NCBI GenBank assembly: GCA_964553795.1
Contig: CAZKMR010000010.1
Location: forward strand, 13,468 to 77,467
Reading direction: 5' to 3'
Origin: JADLHS01 sp964553795
GTDB taxonomy: Bacteria > Verrucomicrobiota > Verrucomicrobiia > Limisphaerales > JADLHS01
DNA length: 64,000 nt
The stretch's first letter is position 1, and the number at the start of each line of letters is the position of its first letter. The notes under the pieces were generated by a model, which did no database searches, was not told the DNA's origin, and worked only from the letters and a program-made list of their open reading frames with translations. Below, in pieces: positions 1-9,560 of this stretch. Made by a program: the position numbers and the translations under genes.

Positions 1-40
1 ACGCGAACTCGGCAGCAAACCAAACTCAGATGCGTTACGC

Positions 41-1306
41 ATGAGCAGTTTGAACGGGCACACCAAGAAATATCAGAACATCGCGATTCTGGGCGGCGGG
101 CCGGCGGCGAGTACGCTGGCGATTTTGTTGCGCCGCGCGGGTCGCGGCGTGGTGATGTTTCATCGCCCGAAGCAAGTCGCGCTCACGGTCGGCGAATCGC
201 TCGTGCCGGCGATTGTCACGATGTTGCGGCAGTTGGGCGTGGAAGAAGAAGTGCGCGCGTTCAGCATGATGAAGCCTGGCGCGACGTTTAACATCACGCC
301 GGAAGACCATTTTGCGTTCTGGTTCGAGCGGTTGCCGAAGAAGACGCCGCATTATTCCTACAACACGCCGCGCGATCAGTTTGATGAAACTATTCTGAAA
401 GCCGCGCGTAAGGCAGGCGCGCACGTGGTCGAAGCGGCGGCGCAAGTAGAACGCGTGAATCAAACCGATCGCGTGCGATTGACGGGAGATTCGCTGGTCG
501 CGTGGAATCAGTTTTTTTCAGGCGAACCGGAATTGATTGTGGATGCAACAGGGCGGGCGCGAGTGATTCCGGGCTTGTTGAATTTGCCGAGTCACACGGG
601 GCCGCGGAAAGACACGGCGCTCTTTGCGCACGTGGACAAAGCAAATCTTGATCATGAAGGTCACGTACACACGACGCGCATGAATCACGGCTGGAGCTGG
701 CAGATTCCGCTGCCGAATCGCGTGTCGGTGGGATTGGTCGTCGGATCGGAATTTCTTGCGCCGTTCGGAGCAACGAAAGAGGAACGCTACGACAATTGGC
801 TCAAACAAGATCCGATGTTGAAACGCGTGACGGGCGAATCCAGACGCGTAACCCCGGTGCTGGAATACTCCAATTACCAGCTCGTGTCGGATCGCATGGT
901 GGGGGACGGCTGGGTGCTGGTGGGCGATACGGCGGGGTTTGTGGACCCGGTTTTTTCGAGCGGCCTGTTGATCGGAATGTATGGCGCGATGAAATTGTGC
1001 GACGCGATTCAGATGGGAACGGCGCGGGCGTTCGCGGATTATGAACGCGAGATGAAGGAGCAACTCAACATTTGGCAGGAGATCGTGGACTATTTTTACA
1101 ACGGACGACTGTTCACTTTTTTCCGCGCGGGTGAGCGATTGAAAGACAATGTTTTCATCAAGCTGACGCGCCCGCATCTGGTGGCGAATCTCGGCGGCAT
1201 TTTCAGCGGGGCGGCTTCGACGTCGGCGTATTCGACCGGGCTGTTGCGCTTTTTGATGAAACACGCGTTGCGCGATGAAGACCCGGCGGAGTTGGCGGTG
1301 CGTTAA
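41..1306 (+). CDS. Flavin-dependent halogenase-like / FAD-dependent oxidoreductase
   Basis: The 421-residue protein opens with an FAD-binding Rossmann motif (GGGPAAS, about residues 18-24). It has a VGESLVP segment, a WSWQIP motif at about W218 and a GDTAGFVDPVFSSG segment from about G295. WxWxIP and GD-GFVDP-FSSG are hallmarks of the flavin-dependent halogenase/hydroxylase superfamily. The substrate cannot be read from sequence; halogenase, hydroxylase and dehydrogenase members share these motifs. The ATG at 41 is chosen because an upstream ATG at 30 meets a stop at once. It is followed 39 bases later by a condensation-fold protein and then by an exporter fusion, which suggests the tail of a lipid, aryl-polyene or resorcinol-type locus that begins upstream of the window. 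Family assignment is secure; the pathway is inference. Confidence 0.8.
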   Translation: MSSLNGHTKKYQNIAILGGGPAASTLAILLRRAGRGVVMFHRPKQVALTVGESLVPAIVTMLRQLGVEEEVRAFSMMKPGATFNITPEDHFAFWFERLPKKTPHYSYNTPRDQFDETILKAARKAGAHVVEAAAQVERVNQTDRVRLTGDSLVAWNQFFSGEPELIVDATGRARVIPGLLNLPSHTGPRKDTALFAHVDKANLDHEGHVHTTRMNHGWSWQIPLPNRVSVGLVVGSEFLAPFGATKEERYDNWLKQDPMLKRVTGESRRVTPVLEYSNYQLVSDRMVGDGWVLVGDTAGFVDPVFSSGLLIGMYGAMKLCDAIQMGTARAFADYEREMKEQLNIWQEIVDYFYNGRLFTFFRAGERLKDNVFIKLTRPHLVANLGGIFSGAASTSAYSTGLLRFLMKHALRDEDPAELAVR

Positions 1307-1345
1307 TTTGGAGTAAATGAATTTCATGATGAGGAGTTATCCCCG

Positions 1346-2617
1346 ATGAGCAGTGTCTGGCCGCAGAATGGCTGCGATTATTTGATGCGGAGTTTTGACT
1401 GGGAATTGCGCCGGCACGGTTATGCGGGCAATTCGTGTCAGATCATCCTCGAACTGGCCGCACCCATTCAACCCGAGGCGTTGCGCGCACGGTTGAAGAT
1501 GTTGGCGGAGCGATATCCGATTTTGAATGCGCGTTCTGCGGGAGTTTTTCGACGGCGTTGGAAATTGCCGAGTGGTGAGGTCAAACCGCCTCAAGTCCGT
1601 GTGCATCCGGATGCGCCCGAGTTGATGCAACGACTCGTCAACGAAGGGCTCGCTTCGGATAACGGCGAGTTGATGCGTTTTGATTTGATCGAGTGCGGCG
1701 CTGGGCGAATGAAAGTGTTGTTTACCTGGGCGCACGCATTGATGGATGCGCATAGCGCGGAACACTTCATCGGCGTAGTGGGACGCGAGGATTTGGCGTT
1801 GCCGGCGACGGAATATCAACCGCCGGCGGGACCGCGTTTGCCGTTCAAGGAGCGGAGTCGTCGTGCGCTGAAAAACTTTCAGGCGTACAATCAATTCCGC
1901 AATCAAGCGCCGCGTTCGCCGGGAGTGCGACATGCGAATGCGCCCGCGATTTTGCAACATCGCGTGGAGTTATTCACCGCAGTGGAAACGGCGCAGGTGC
2001 GGGCGAATGCGCGCAAACATGCCGGGGCGTTGGGCGAAGCGCAATTTCACGCGGCGGTTTCTATTTTGGAAGTGCATGAACTGCACAAGCGGATTGGGTG
2101 CGTGAGTCCGAGTTATTTGTTGCCCGTGCCGGTGGGCTTGCGACCCAAGGGCAATGTTGAGCCGCTGTTCAGCAATCAGGTGACGATGTTGTTGTTGCAG
2201 TTTTTGCCGGAGCATCTGACGGACATGGCGAAAACCATCGCGCACTTGAAGACGCAGACCAGTCAAGCGATGCGAGACGGCGTGGTGGATGGCGGGGTGA
2301 TGTTTTTGGAAATGCTGCGCGTGTTGCCGCTGCCGGCGCATCAGGGCTTCACGAAGATGGGATTGAAAGGTGAGGTGTGTTCGATTTTTTACGGCAACAC
2401 AGCGGCGGTGAGTGCGGTGGTGACAAAGTTTCTTGGGGTGGAGATTGTGGATTTCACGCATATCGCGGCGGTGCCGCCGTCGCCGGGCATGGGAGTGATT
2501 TTTTACAACTTTCGTGGCTTGCTGCGCGTGACGATTTTGCATCTGGCGAAGACGTTGAACGAAGCGGAGGCGGCGGATTTTGCGGCGGGATTGCGGCGGC
2601 GGCTGTTGGGAGGATGA
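1346..2617 (+). CDS. Condensation-domain-like acyltransferase-fold protein
   Basis: The 423-residue soluble protein has an HALMDAHS segment (H130, D134), which matches the HxxxD part of the HHxxxDG active site of the chloramphenicol-acetyltransferase / NRPS condensation / WES-DGAT superfamily; the first His of the usual pair is Ala. The N-terminal layout (LRARLKMLAERYPILNAR) also resembles condensation-fold enzymes. It would be expected to move an acyl group onto an alcohol or amine, but donor and acceptor are unknown. It lies between the halogenase-like enzyme and the MMPL/acyltransferase fusion, so it probably serves the same pathway. The ATG at 1346 follows a GAGGAG-type ribosome binding site about 10 bases upstream. 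The superfamily call is moderate because only the core motif is clear. Confidence 0.6.
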   Translation: MSSVWPQNGCDYLMRSFDWELRRHGYAGNSCQIILELAAPIQPEALRARLKMLAERYPILNARSAGVFRRRWKLPSGEVKPPQVRVHPDAPELMQRLVNEGLASDNGELMRFDLIECGAGRMKVLFTWAHALMDAHSAEHFIGVVGREDLALPATEYQPPAGPRLPFKERSRRALKNFQAYNQFRNQAPRSPGVRHANAPAILQHRVELFTAVETAQVRANARKHAGALGEAQFHAAVSILEVHELHKRIGCVSPSYLLPVPVGLRPKGNVEPLFSNQVTMLLLQFLPEHLTDMAKTIAHLKTQTSQAMRDGVVDGGVMFLEMLRVLPLPAHQGFTKMGLKGEVCSIFYGNTAAVSAVVTKFLGVEIVDFTHIAAVPPSPGMGVIFYNFRGLLRVTILHLAKTLNEAEAADFAAGLRRRLLGG

Positions 2618-2853
2618 GGAACGCGGAGGCGCAGAGGACGCGGAGAGGCACGGAGGCATTCGGCGATCCATATTCAATTTTCATTCGGCTGCGTTTCTTC
2701 GTGATTCAGATTCAGGCCGATTCGGAGATCGGCGCTCCGATTGCAGGAACGGAAGCGACTGGTTTTCGCGCTTGGCTTCGCTAAACTTCGCGGGCCGAAC
2801 ATGACGGAACTTTCTGCAACTGGCCTCGCTTGGGAGGCAACGCGCGCGAAGCG

Positions 2854-5800
2854 ATGAACTTCGATCTCTACTCGCGCTTGTATCTCTGGCTCGTGGCGCA
2901 TCGGCGGCTCACGTTGTTCCTCACGCTCGTCGTCACGTTGGTTTGCACCGTGGTGTCGCTGCAAATCCGCACCAAGGAAGACATGCTCGACATGTTGCCG
3001 AGCGGCGATGAGCGCGTGGAGGAGTATCGCTACGCGTTGCGTAAATTCCGGCAGATTGACCGCGTTTACATGGACATCGGTATCAATCGCGATGATCCGG
3101 AAACGTTGGCGCGCGCGGCGGATGCGATGTACGAACGGCTCGCGACGAACAGCGCGTTTGGGCGAATTCAATATCGCGTCGAGATGGGCAACCAGGATCA
3201 GATCGTGAGTTATCTGACCGGCGCATTGCCAAATCTTTTCACGGCAGAAGACGCGCGGGAATTGGAAGCGAAGCTTCAGCCGGAGGAAGTGCGGGATTAT
3301 CTCACCACGATGCGGCGCAAGTTGGCCGGGCCGGAAGGCATGGTGCTGAAGAATGTGATCGAAGCCGATCCGATTGGCAGCAGTGGGTTGGTGGTGAAGA
3401 AAGTGTTGCCGTTGCAGGCGGGTTTTGGCGGCGCGGAGATTGTGGAAGGTCGCATCACGAGTAGCGACGGGCGGCACGTGTTGATGTTGGCCGAACCAAA
3501 ATTTCCATCGTCGGATTCGGGCGCGAGCGCGGAATTGGTGCGCGAGATGGTGCGCGCGGCGCGTGACGTGGAGCAGCAATTTCCCGGGGTGCATGTCGCC
3601 ATCACGGGCGGGCATCGCATGTCGGTGGACAACGCGACGATCATCCGCGCCGATGCGCAACGCTGTATCGCGATCGGCATGGTGGCGATGATTGTTTTGT
3701 TCCTCTTCGCGTATCGGCGGCGTTGGTTGGCAATGGTGACGTTTCTGCCTTCCTTCTTTGGGACAACCGTCGCGGGCGTGATGTTGGCGATCTGGCACGA
3801 TCAACTTTCCGCGATTGCGCTGGGGTTTGCGTCCATCGCCGTGGGCATCACGGTGGATTACGCGATTCACGTCATCTATCACCTCGATGACGCTGGAGCA
3901 GCCGATCACCCGAAGCGCGCGAAGCATCTGACGCAATTGGTGTATCCGATTTCGGTGGGCGTGATTACGACGGTGGCGGCGTTCATGGTGATGCTGGCGT
4001 CGCCGATCAACGGTTACCGGCAACTTGGCATGCTGGGCACGGTGGGCGTGGTGTTCTCGGCGGCGTTTGCGTTGATTATTTTGCCGTTGCTGGTGCCGCC
4101 GGCGAAAGGCGGCAGCGTGGCGCCGTTGCGATTGACGGGATTGTGGGAACGCTTCTTCCAGTGGCAGGCGAAGCGTCGCGGCATCGTGGTGTTGATCGCG
4201 CTCGTGCTGACGCTGGTTGCGGTGTTCGGCGTGCGGCATCTGCGGTTCGAGGGCGACATCACGAAGATGAATGGCATCACCGATTCCACGCGTGCGGATG
4301 AGGCGTTGATCAGTAAAACGTGGGGCGACGCGGTGGGTATGACGTTGGTGGTCACGCGCGGCGAAACTCCGGCGGAAGCGCTGGCGCAGAATGATCGCTT
4401 GGCGGCGGCGTTGGCGGGGAACACGAACGTGACGGCGGTATATTCGTTGGCGGCGATTTGTCCCGCGCCGGAAACACAGCGCGAAAACATGCAACGCTGG
4501 CGCGAGTTTTGGACGGTAGAGCGGCGCGAGAATTTGCGGCAAACGCTGACGCAGGTCGCAGGCGAATTGGGTTTTCGTGCCGATGCATTTGCGAGGTTCT
4601 GGCAACAACTGGAGAGCGAACCGGAGTTGTTGACGCTGGAACAGTTTCGCGGCACGCCGTTGGAGAAAGCGCTTGATGAGCGGGTGGCATTGGCGGAAGG
4701 CGATAACGCGATCAGCACCGTCGTGCGATTGGCGGATCGAGCGCAGGCGGGACAACTGCGGGAGTTGGTGCCGGGCGCGATTGTTTTGGACGGAAAAGAT
4801 TTCGCCACGCATTTAGCGGCGATTGCGAAAGACGGACTGAAGGCGTTTGCCGTTGGGACGACGATTGCCGTCGGCATTTTGCTCGCGGTGTGTTTGGCGT
4901 CCCTCGAGCTGATGGCGGTAACGCTCGTGCCGATTGTCGTGGGCCTGCTGTGGACGTTCGGGGCAATGGCTTGGTTGGGGCTGCCGATTGATTTGATGAA
5001 CAGCATTTTTGTGATCTTCATCATTGGTGTGGGTGAGGATTACGCGGTGTTTCTGGTGACGAGTCGGTTGGATGAATGGCGCGGGCGCGCGAGTCATTCG
5101 GCGGTGGCCAGTGCGTCGGTGTTCGTGTCGGCGGCAACGACGATTTTTGGTTTCGGCGTGATGGTGTTGGCGGATCATCCGGTATTGTTTTCGATGGGCG
5201 CAACGGTGCTCATCGGGATGTTGTTCACGTTCGTGGCCACGCTACTGCTCACGCCGCTGTGCATGGACGTGTTGTTGTTCAATCCCATGCCGCGCGGCGC
5301 GCCGAAGTGGTGGCATGTGCTGGGCACAATCTGGGTGACGCTGCACCTGGGCGGGATTCAGGTTTATCTCTACACGGTGTTGCGACCGGTGCTGAAGTTG
5401 TTTCGCGTGCGCAACGGCGACGCTTTTCTGCGGGCGAGCGCGCGATATCTGGTGCGCGGTTTGATTAAAGCGATGCCCTTTGGACGAACGCGCTTGCACG
5501 ACATCACTCCGGAGACATTTAAGAAACCCTCAATCGTCATCAGCAATCATCAATCGGCGGTGGATACGTTATTGGTCAAAGGATTGCCCGGTGACGTGCG
5601 GCAAACGGCGAAAAAGCGCGTGTTCGATTCGCCGCTGTTGGGTTTCAGTTGCAAATATCTCGGTGAAGTGATGGTCGAGCCGAACAATCCGGAAGGCACC
5701 TTGCAACGGGCGCGAGAAGTGTTGCGGAGCGGAGCGTCGGTGCATTTTTATCCGGAAGGCACGCGGTCGCTGGACGGCTCGGTGCAACGCTTTCGCCGGG

Positions 5801-6684
5801 GCGCGTTTGAACTGGCGGTGGAATTGAAGCAGGAGATTCTGCCGATTGTGATTTGCGATTCAAACACCGCGATGCCGCGTGATGCATTTTGGTTTGAGCC
5901 CTATCGCCTCACGATGCGGGCATTGCCGCGCATCACGCCGGAGAATTTCGACTATTCGCAAGGTGTCGGGCCGTTGATGAAACATTGCGAGGAGATTGTG
6001 CGCGCGGGCTTGCAGGCAGAAATGGATCGCCTCAACACGCCGGCTACTGTGCGGCGGAAGATTCGCCGGCTCTTTCGGTATCAAGGCGTGATGGTGGAAG
6101 AGTTCGTGAAATGGAAACTCAAACTTGATCCGGTGTTTTCGGTGTTGGATGAAGTTGTGCCGCGGCGGGCGCACGTTTTGGATCTCGGTTGCGGATACGG
6201 CTTGGCGACGCATTGGCTGGCGGCATTCACGGATACGCGAACGTTTGTCGGTTACGATTACGACGAAAATAAAATTCGCGTGGCGAAACGCACGGCGGCG
6301 GAGCAGCAGCGGATTCGCTTCGAGGCAGCGGACGTGTTGACGGCGGAGTATCCGGCGTGCGACGTGGTCTTGTTGTTGGACGTGTTGCATTACTGGACGG
6401 CGGAAAAGCAATTGCAGATGCTGACGAAGGCGCGGCAGGCATTGCGACCGGGTGGGCGATTGGTGTTGCGCGATGGCATTCGCGCGGAAACGGAAGCGCA
6501 TCAAAAGGTCTATCGTTGGGAACGGTTTGCCACGCGAGTGGGGATGAATCGCACGGTGGAAGGGTTGCATTTTCAGACGCAGGAAGAGTTGCAGACTTTG
6601 TTGCGGCAAGCGGGATTTGTGCGGTGGGAATTCAAGGCCGGGGCCGGCAAGGATTCGAACGTCATGCTGGTCGCATCTGCCTGA
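2854..6684 (+). CDS. MMPL/RND transporter fused to PlsC-type acyltransferase and SAM methyltransferase
   Basis: One frame of about 1,276 residues encodes three modules. Residues 1 to about 830 form an MMPL/RND-type exporter: an N-terminal helix, a periplasmic loop, a helix bundle near 270-420, then the same arrangement repeated with a second bundle near 650-815. Next is a lysophospholipid-acyltransferase domain with NHQSAVD (H899, D904) and YPEGTRS (P967). Last is a class I methyltransferase with a SAM loop at DLGCGYG (D1110). The frame is open from a TTG at 2830, but the ATG at 2854 is the likelier start because MNFDLYSRLYLWL leads straight into the first helix. In aryl-polyene and related lipid loci these functions are usually separate proteins. 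The likely role is to finish and export a lipid made by this locus; the substrate is unknown. Confidence 0.85.
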   Translation: MNFDLYSRLYLWLVAHRRLTLFLTLVVTLVCTVVSLQIRTKEDMLDMLPSGDERVEEYRYALRKFRQIDRVYMDIGINRDDPETLARAADAMYERLATNSAFGRIQYRVEMGNQDQIVSYLTGALPNLFTAEDARELEAKLQPEEVRDYLTTMRRKLAGPEGMVLKNVIEADPIGSSGLVVKKVLPLQAGFGGAEIVEGRITSSDGRHVLMLAEPKFPSSDSGASAELVREMVRAARDVEQQFPGVHVAITGGHRMSVDNATIIRADAQRCIAIGMVAMIVLFLFAYRRRWLAMVTFLPSFFGTTVAGVMLAIWHDQLSAIALGFASIAVGITVDYAIHVIYHLDDAGAADHPKRAKHLTQLVYPISVGVITTVAAFMVMLASPINGYRQLGMLGTVGVVFSAAFALIILPLLVPPAKGGSVAPLRLTGLWERFFQWQAKRRGIVVLIALVLTLVAVFGVRHLRFEGDITKMNGITDSTRADEALISKTWGDAVGMTLVVTRGETPAEALAQNDRLAAALAGNTNVTAVYSLAAICPAPETQRENMQRWREFWTVERRENLRQTLTQVAGELGFRADAFARFWQQLESEPELLTLEQFRGTPLEKALDERVALAEGDNAISTVVRLADRAQAGQLRELVPGAIVLDGKDFATHLAAIAKDGLKAFAVGTTIAVGILLAVCLASLELMAVTLVPIVVGLLWTFGAMAWLGLPIDLMNSIFVIFIIGVGEDYAVFLVTSRLDEWRGRASHSAVASASVFVSAATTIFGFGVMVLADHPVLFSMGATVLIGMLFTFVATLLLTPLCMDVLLFNPMPRGAPKWWHVLGTIWVTLHLGGIQVYLYTVLRPVLKLFRVRNGDAFLRASARYLVRGLIKAMPFGRTRLHDITPETFKKPSIVISNHQSAVDTLLVKGLPGDVRQTAKKRVFDSPLLGFSCKYLGEVMVEPNNPEGTLQRAREVLRSGASVHFYPEGTRSLDGSVQRFRRGAFELAVELKQEILPIVICDSNTAMPRDAFWFEPYRLTMRALPRITPENFDYSQGVGPLMKHCEEIVRAGLQAEMDRLNTPATVRRKIRRLFRYQGVMVEEFVKWKLKLDPVFSVLDEVVPRRAHVLDLGCGYGLATHWLAAFTDTRTFVGYDYDENKIRVAKRTAAEQQRIRFEAADVLTAEYPACDVVLLLDVLHYWTAEKQLQMLTKARQALRPGGRLVLRDGIRAETEAHQKVYRWERFATRVGMNRTVEGLHFQTQEELQTLLRQAGFVRWEFKAGAGKDSNVMLVASA

Positions 6685-6754
6685 TGCGGCGGCGCGGCCG
6701 GTGGTGAGGCAGAAGTTGCCGGGTTGTATGACAGTGGAGTTTTTGTGGGTTTAC

Positions 6755-6770
6755 TGGAGGAATACCTCCA
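6755..6770 (+). other. Short perfect hairpin upstream of the TonB receptor
   Basis: TGGAGG and CCTCCA form a 6-bp perfect stem around an AATA loop, in the 178-base space between the exporter fusion and the receptor. A second GC-rich palindromic patch (CCCGGG...CCCGGG) lies about 40 bases downstream. Neither has a T tract. They could be a leader structure or a processed 3' end. No promoter was convincing here. Confidence 0.3.
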
Positions 6771-6862
6771 TGGACTTGGATATCAAGGTGGTGAAACAGT
6801 TTGGGGTGACGCCCGGGACTGCCCCGGGGGCACTGGTTTAGAATCTGCTTCTACGCGGCGGG

Positions 6863-8938
6863 ATGTATTGCAGGACGCACCCTTGTGACCAGTTGCAGAG
6901 CACAAGCTGCGATTGCCCGTCTGGGACGGCAACGCGGCGGCGAAGAGGGTTCTGGGTTGTCGTTCTAGGGTTTTTCCTAGTGCTCCAATCAACCGCGGAA
7001 GAGACGCCCGTGTCGAACGGCGGCTTGATGGCATTAAGTTTGGAGCAGTTGATGGAAGTCAACGTGGACAAGGTTTACTCCGCTTCGAAGTACGAACAAC
7101 GCGTGTCGCAAGCGCCGGCGGCCGTCAGCCTCGTAACACGGGAGGAAATACAGAAGCAGGGCTATCGGACCTTGGCGGACGTGTTGCGGAGTGTGAATGG
7201 CCTGTACGTTACCGATGACCGGAATTATTCGTACCTCGGTATTCGGGGTTTCAATCGCCCTGGCGACTACAATTCCCGCGTGCTGCTGTTGGTGGATGGA
7301 CATCGGCTCAACGACAGCGTCTATGATCAGGGCCTGTATGGAACGGAAGCGTTCCTCGACGTGGATTTGATTGAACGGGTGGAAGTGGTGCGCGGGCCGA
7401 GTTCTTCAATTTACGGAAACAATGCGTTCTTCGGGGTGGTGAATGTCATTACGCGGCGAGGGCGGGCTCTGAACGGTTTTGAAACCACAGGTGAAGTGGG
7501 CGACCACGAAACTGTCAAAAGCGGTTTTCGCTACGGCAAGCAATACGACAGTGGCTGGGAAGTTTTGTTCTCCGGGTCGTTCTACGATTCCGCCGGTGAG
7601 CGCAGTATTTATTTTCCCGAATTCGATGCCCCGGCGACGAATAATGGTCGCGCCCAGGATTCGGATGGTGATCGGGCCTACAACTTTTACGGGTCGCTGG
7701 GTTATGGCGATGTGACGCTGAGGGGTGGTTGGGCCTGGCGGCGGAAGGATATTCCCACGGCGTCGTATGGAACGACTTTTAATGACGGCGGCGAACTCAC
7801 CGAAGACACGCGAGCGTATGTGGCGTTGAATCTCGATCATGACTGGAGTGATTCACTTAAAGTGCTGGGCAGCGTGGCGTATGATTATTCCTGGTATCGC
7901 GGCGAATATCCCTACGGCGCGGGGGTGGGGCGCGTGTTGAATCTGGATGAAGCGCTGGGCCAATCTGTCAGCGGCAACTGGCAATTGAACTGGCAGGCGT
8001 TGGAATGGTGCAAATTGGTATTGGGCGGTGAAATTCGCGAGCAACTCACGGTGCGGCAGGAAAATTGGGACGCCGTGCCCTTTGCGTTGTATTTGAACGA
8101 CGAGCGCGAGGGCCGCACTCTTGGCGCATTCGCGCAGGCCGAAGTCAATTTGCGGACCAATCTGGTGGTGAACGTGGGCGGGCGTTTTGATCATTACAGC
8201 ACGTTCGGTGATACGGTCAATCCACGCCTGGCGCTGATTTATGCGCCGTTGGCGGCGACGACGTTGAAGGTTTTATATGGTGCGGCGTATCGCGCGCCGA
8301 ATGCTTACGAACTTTATTACAGCTACCCGGGCCAGGCGAAAGGCAACCCGAGTCTGCAACCGGAAGACATTCGCACCTACGAGTTGGTATGGGAACAGGG
8401 CCTGCCCGCCAATCTACGGTTCACGGCTTCGGCGTATCATTACGACGTGAAGAATCTGGCGGCGCAAGGGTTCGATCCGAGTGACGGCTTGTTAGTGTTT
8501 CAGAATGTGGACACGGTGGAGGCCAACGGAGTGGAATTTGGATTGGAACGGCGAGCCACCAATGGACTGATGGCACGCGTTGGTTATGCCTTGCAACAAA
8601 CCGAGGATGAAACGACCGGGTTGCAGTTGAGCAATTCACCGCGCCATCTGGCGAAGTTCAATCTCAGTGCGCCCGTGTGGGCGGACAAGGTTTTCGCTGG
8701 GCTTGATCTGCAATATGCCAGTCCGGTCAGCACACTGATGGGTAATCGCAGTGAGGAGGTCTGGTGGTTGAACGTCACCCTGTTCAGCCGGCCTTGCGGC
8801 GAGAATCTCGAGTTGTCCGCTTCGATTTACAATTTGCTCGACGAGCGTCGTGGTTTCTCGGCCTCGAGCGAACACGCGCTGGACACGATTCCACTGCCCG
8901 GGCGCACCTTCCGCGTGAAACTGACGTTACGGTTTTAA
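6863..8938 (+). CDS. TonB-dependent outer-membrane receptor
   Basis: The 691-residue protein has a basic N-terminus (RRRRGFWVVVLGFFLVLQS) that looks like a signal peptide ending near residue 45. A plug domain follows: SQAPAAVSLVTREEIQKQG, then LADVLRSVNGLYV, LGIRGFN, LLLVDGHRLND and VEVVRGPSSSIYG. After that comes a long beta-barrel rich in aromatic and Gly residues that ends LPGRTFRVKLTLRF with a terminal Phe, as usual for outer-membrane barrels. It would take up a TonB-energised ligand, which is unknown. Only three bases separate it from the YfiR-like gene, and the kinase follows. That arrangement suggests receptor and signalling genes are co-transcribed. The ATG at 6863 gives a long pre-signal stretch, so a later start is possible. 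Confidence 0.92.
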   Translation: MYCRTHPCDQLQSTSCDCPSGTATRRRRGFWVVVLGFFLVLQSTAEETPVSNGGLMALSLEQLMEVNVDKVYSASKYEQRVSQAPAAVSLVTREEIQKQGYRTLADVLRSVNGLYVTDDRNYSYLGIRGFNRPGDYNSRVLLLVDGHRLNDSVYDQGLYGTEAFLDVDLIERVEVVRGPSSSIYGNNAFFGVVNVITRRGRALNGFETTGEVGDHETVKSGFRYGKQYDSGWEVLFSGSFYDSAGERSIYFPEFDAPATNNGRAQDSDGDRAYNFYGSLGYGDVTLRGGWAWRRKDIPTASYGTTFNDGGELTEDTRAYVALNLDHDWSDSLKVLGSVAYDYSWYRGEYPYGAGVGRVLNLDEALGQSVSGNWQLNWQALEWCKLVLGGEIREQLTVRQENWDAVPFALYLNDEREGRTLGAFAQAEVNLRTNLVVNVGGRFDHYSTFGDTVNPRLALIYAPLAATTLKVLYGAAYRAPNAYELYYSYPGQAKGNPSLQPEDIRTYELVWEQGLPANLRFTASAYHYDVKNLAAQGFDPSDGLLVFQNVDTVEANGVEFGLERRATNGLMARVGYALQQTEDETTGLQLSNSPRHLAKFNLSAPVWADKVFAGLDLQYASPVSTLMGNRSEEVWWLNVTLFSRPCGENLELSASIYNLLDERRGFSASSEHALDTIPLPGRTFRVKLTLRF

Positions 8939-8941
8939 GAC

Positions 8942-9559
8942 GTGAACCCGACGACAAACATGCTAAGGCGACTTGCGCGGCGTCAGTGGCTGGCGCCGGG
9001 GGCGGTGCTGCGGCAGGCCCTGGCAGTGGTCGTGGCGGCGCAATTCGCCGTGGCGGCGGCGCGAGCCAGCGAGGTGAACGCCGTCGAGTACGGCGTGAAA
9101 GGCGCCTTTCTGGTCAAGTTCGGCATGTTCGTCGAGTGGCCGACGGGAACTTTTTCCGAGACTCAATCGGTGTTCCGGATTGGCATCCTGGGGGACGATC
9201 CGTTTGGACCGGAATTTGAAGCGGCGGCGCAAAAGGAAAAAATTGCGGGTCGGACCGTGGAGATTCGGCGCGGCCGACGACCGGAAGAACTGAAGGATTG
9301 CCAGATTGTCTTTCTCAGCGCCGCTGAATCGGCGCGGTTGGCCGAGTGGATTGCCGCGTTGGGGGAGAAAGGCATTTTGCTGGTGGCCGACGCACCGGAG
9401 TTTGTGGCGCGCGGCGGGATGATTGGGTTCATCAAAGAAGAGGGCAAGATTCGGTTTGAGATCAATCCGGCGGCGGCCGAGCGGGCCGGACTGAAGATCA
9501 GTTCAAAATTACTTCAGGTGGGCAAGCGCGTGAATCGCGTGGAGACGGTGGCAGGCTGA
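8942..9559 (+). CDS. YfiR-like periplasmic protein (DUF4154)
   Basis: The protein has 205 residues from GTG 8942, or 199 from the in-frame ATG at 8960. A basic start and a hydrophobic run (ALAVVVAAQFAVAAARAS) form a signal peptide. The mature part begins EYGVKGAFLVKFGMFVEWP and contains RIGILGDDPFG, RRGRRPEELKDCQIVFLS and GMIGFIKEEGKIRFEINP, the characteristic order of the YfiR/DUF4154 family. In Pseudomonas, YfiR is a periplasmic repressor of the membrane diguanylate cyclase YfiN. No GGDEF protein is present here; the partner is probably the hybrid kinase that starts two bases after this gene. The family call is firm; the partner is inference. Confidence 0.88.
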   Translation: MNPTTNMLRRLARRQWLAPGAVLRQALAVVVAAQFAVAAARASEVNAVEYGVKGAFLVKFGMFVEWPTGTFSETQSVFRIGILGDDPFGPEFEAAAQKEKIAGRTVEIRRGRRPEELKDCQIVFLSAAESARLAEWIAALGEKGILLVADAPEFVARGGMIGFIKEEGKIRFEINPAAAERAGLKISSKLLQVGKRVNRVETVAG

Positions 9560-9560
9560 T

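Noticed and set aside
2674..4812. 712-codon frame on the minus strand opposite the exporter fusion
   Set aside because: The translation is His/Arg/Gln-rich with no domain, and it lies antisense to a gene with clear motifs; it is an effect of GC-rich codon use.
6770..6841. 24-codon frame and cobalamin-riboswitch-like letters upstream of the TonB receptor
   Set aside because: ACTG and CCCCG patches resemble parts of the cobalamin element, but its conserved boxes and order are absent, and the receptor is linked to YfiR and a kinase rather than B12 genes. The short frame has no ribosome binding site.
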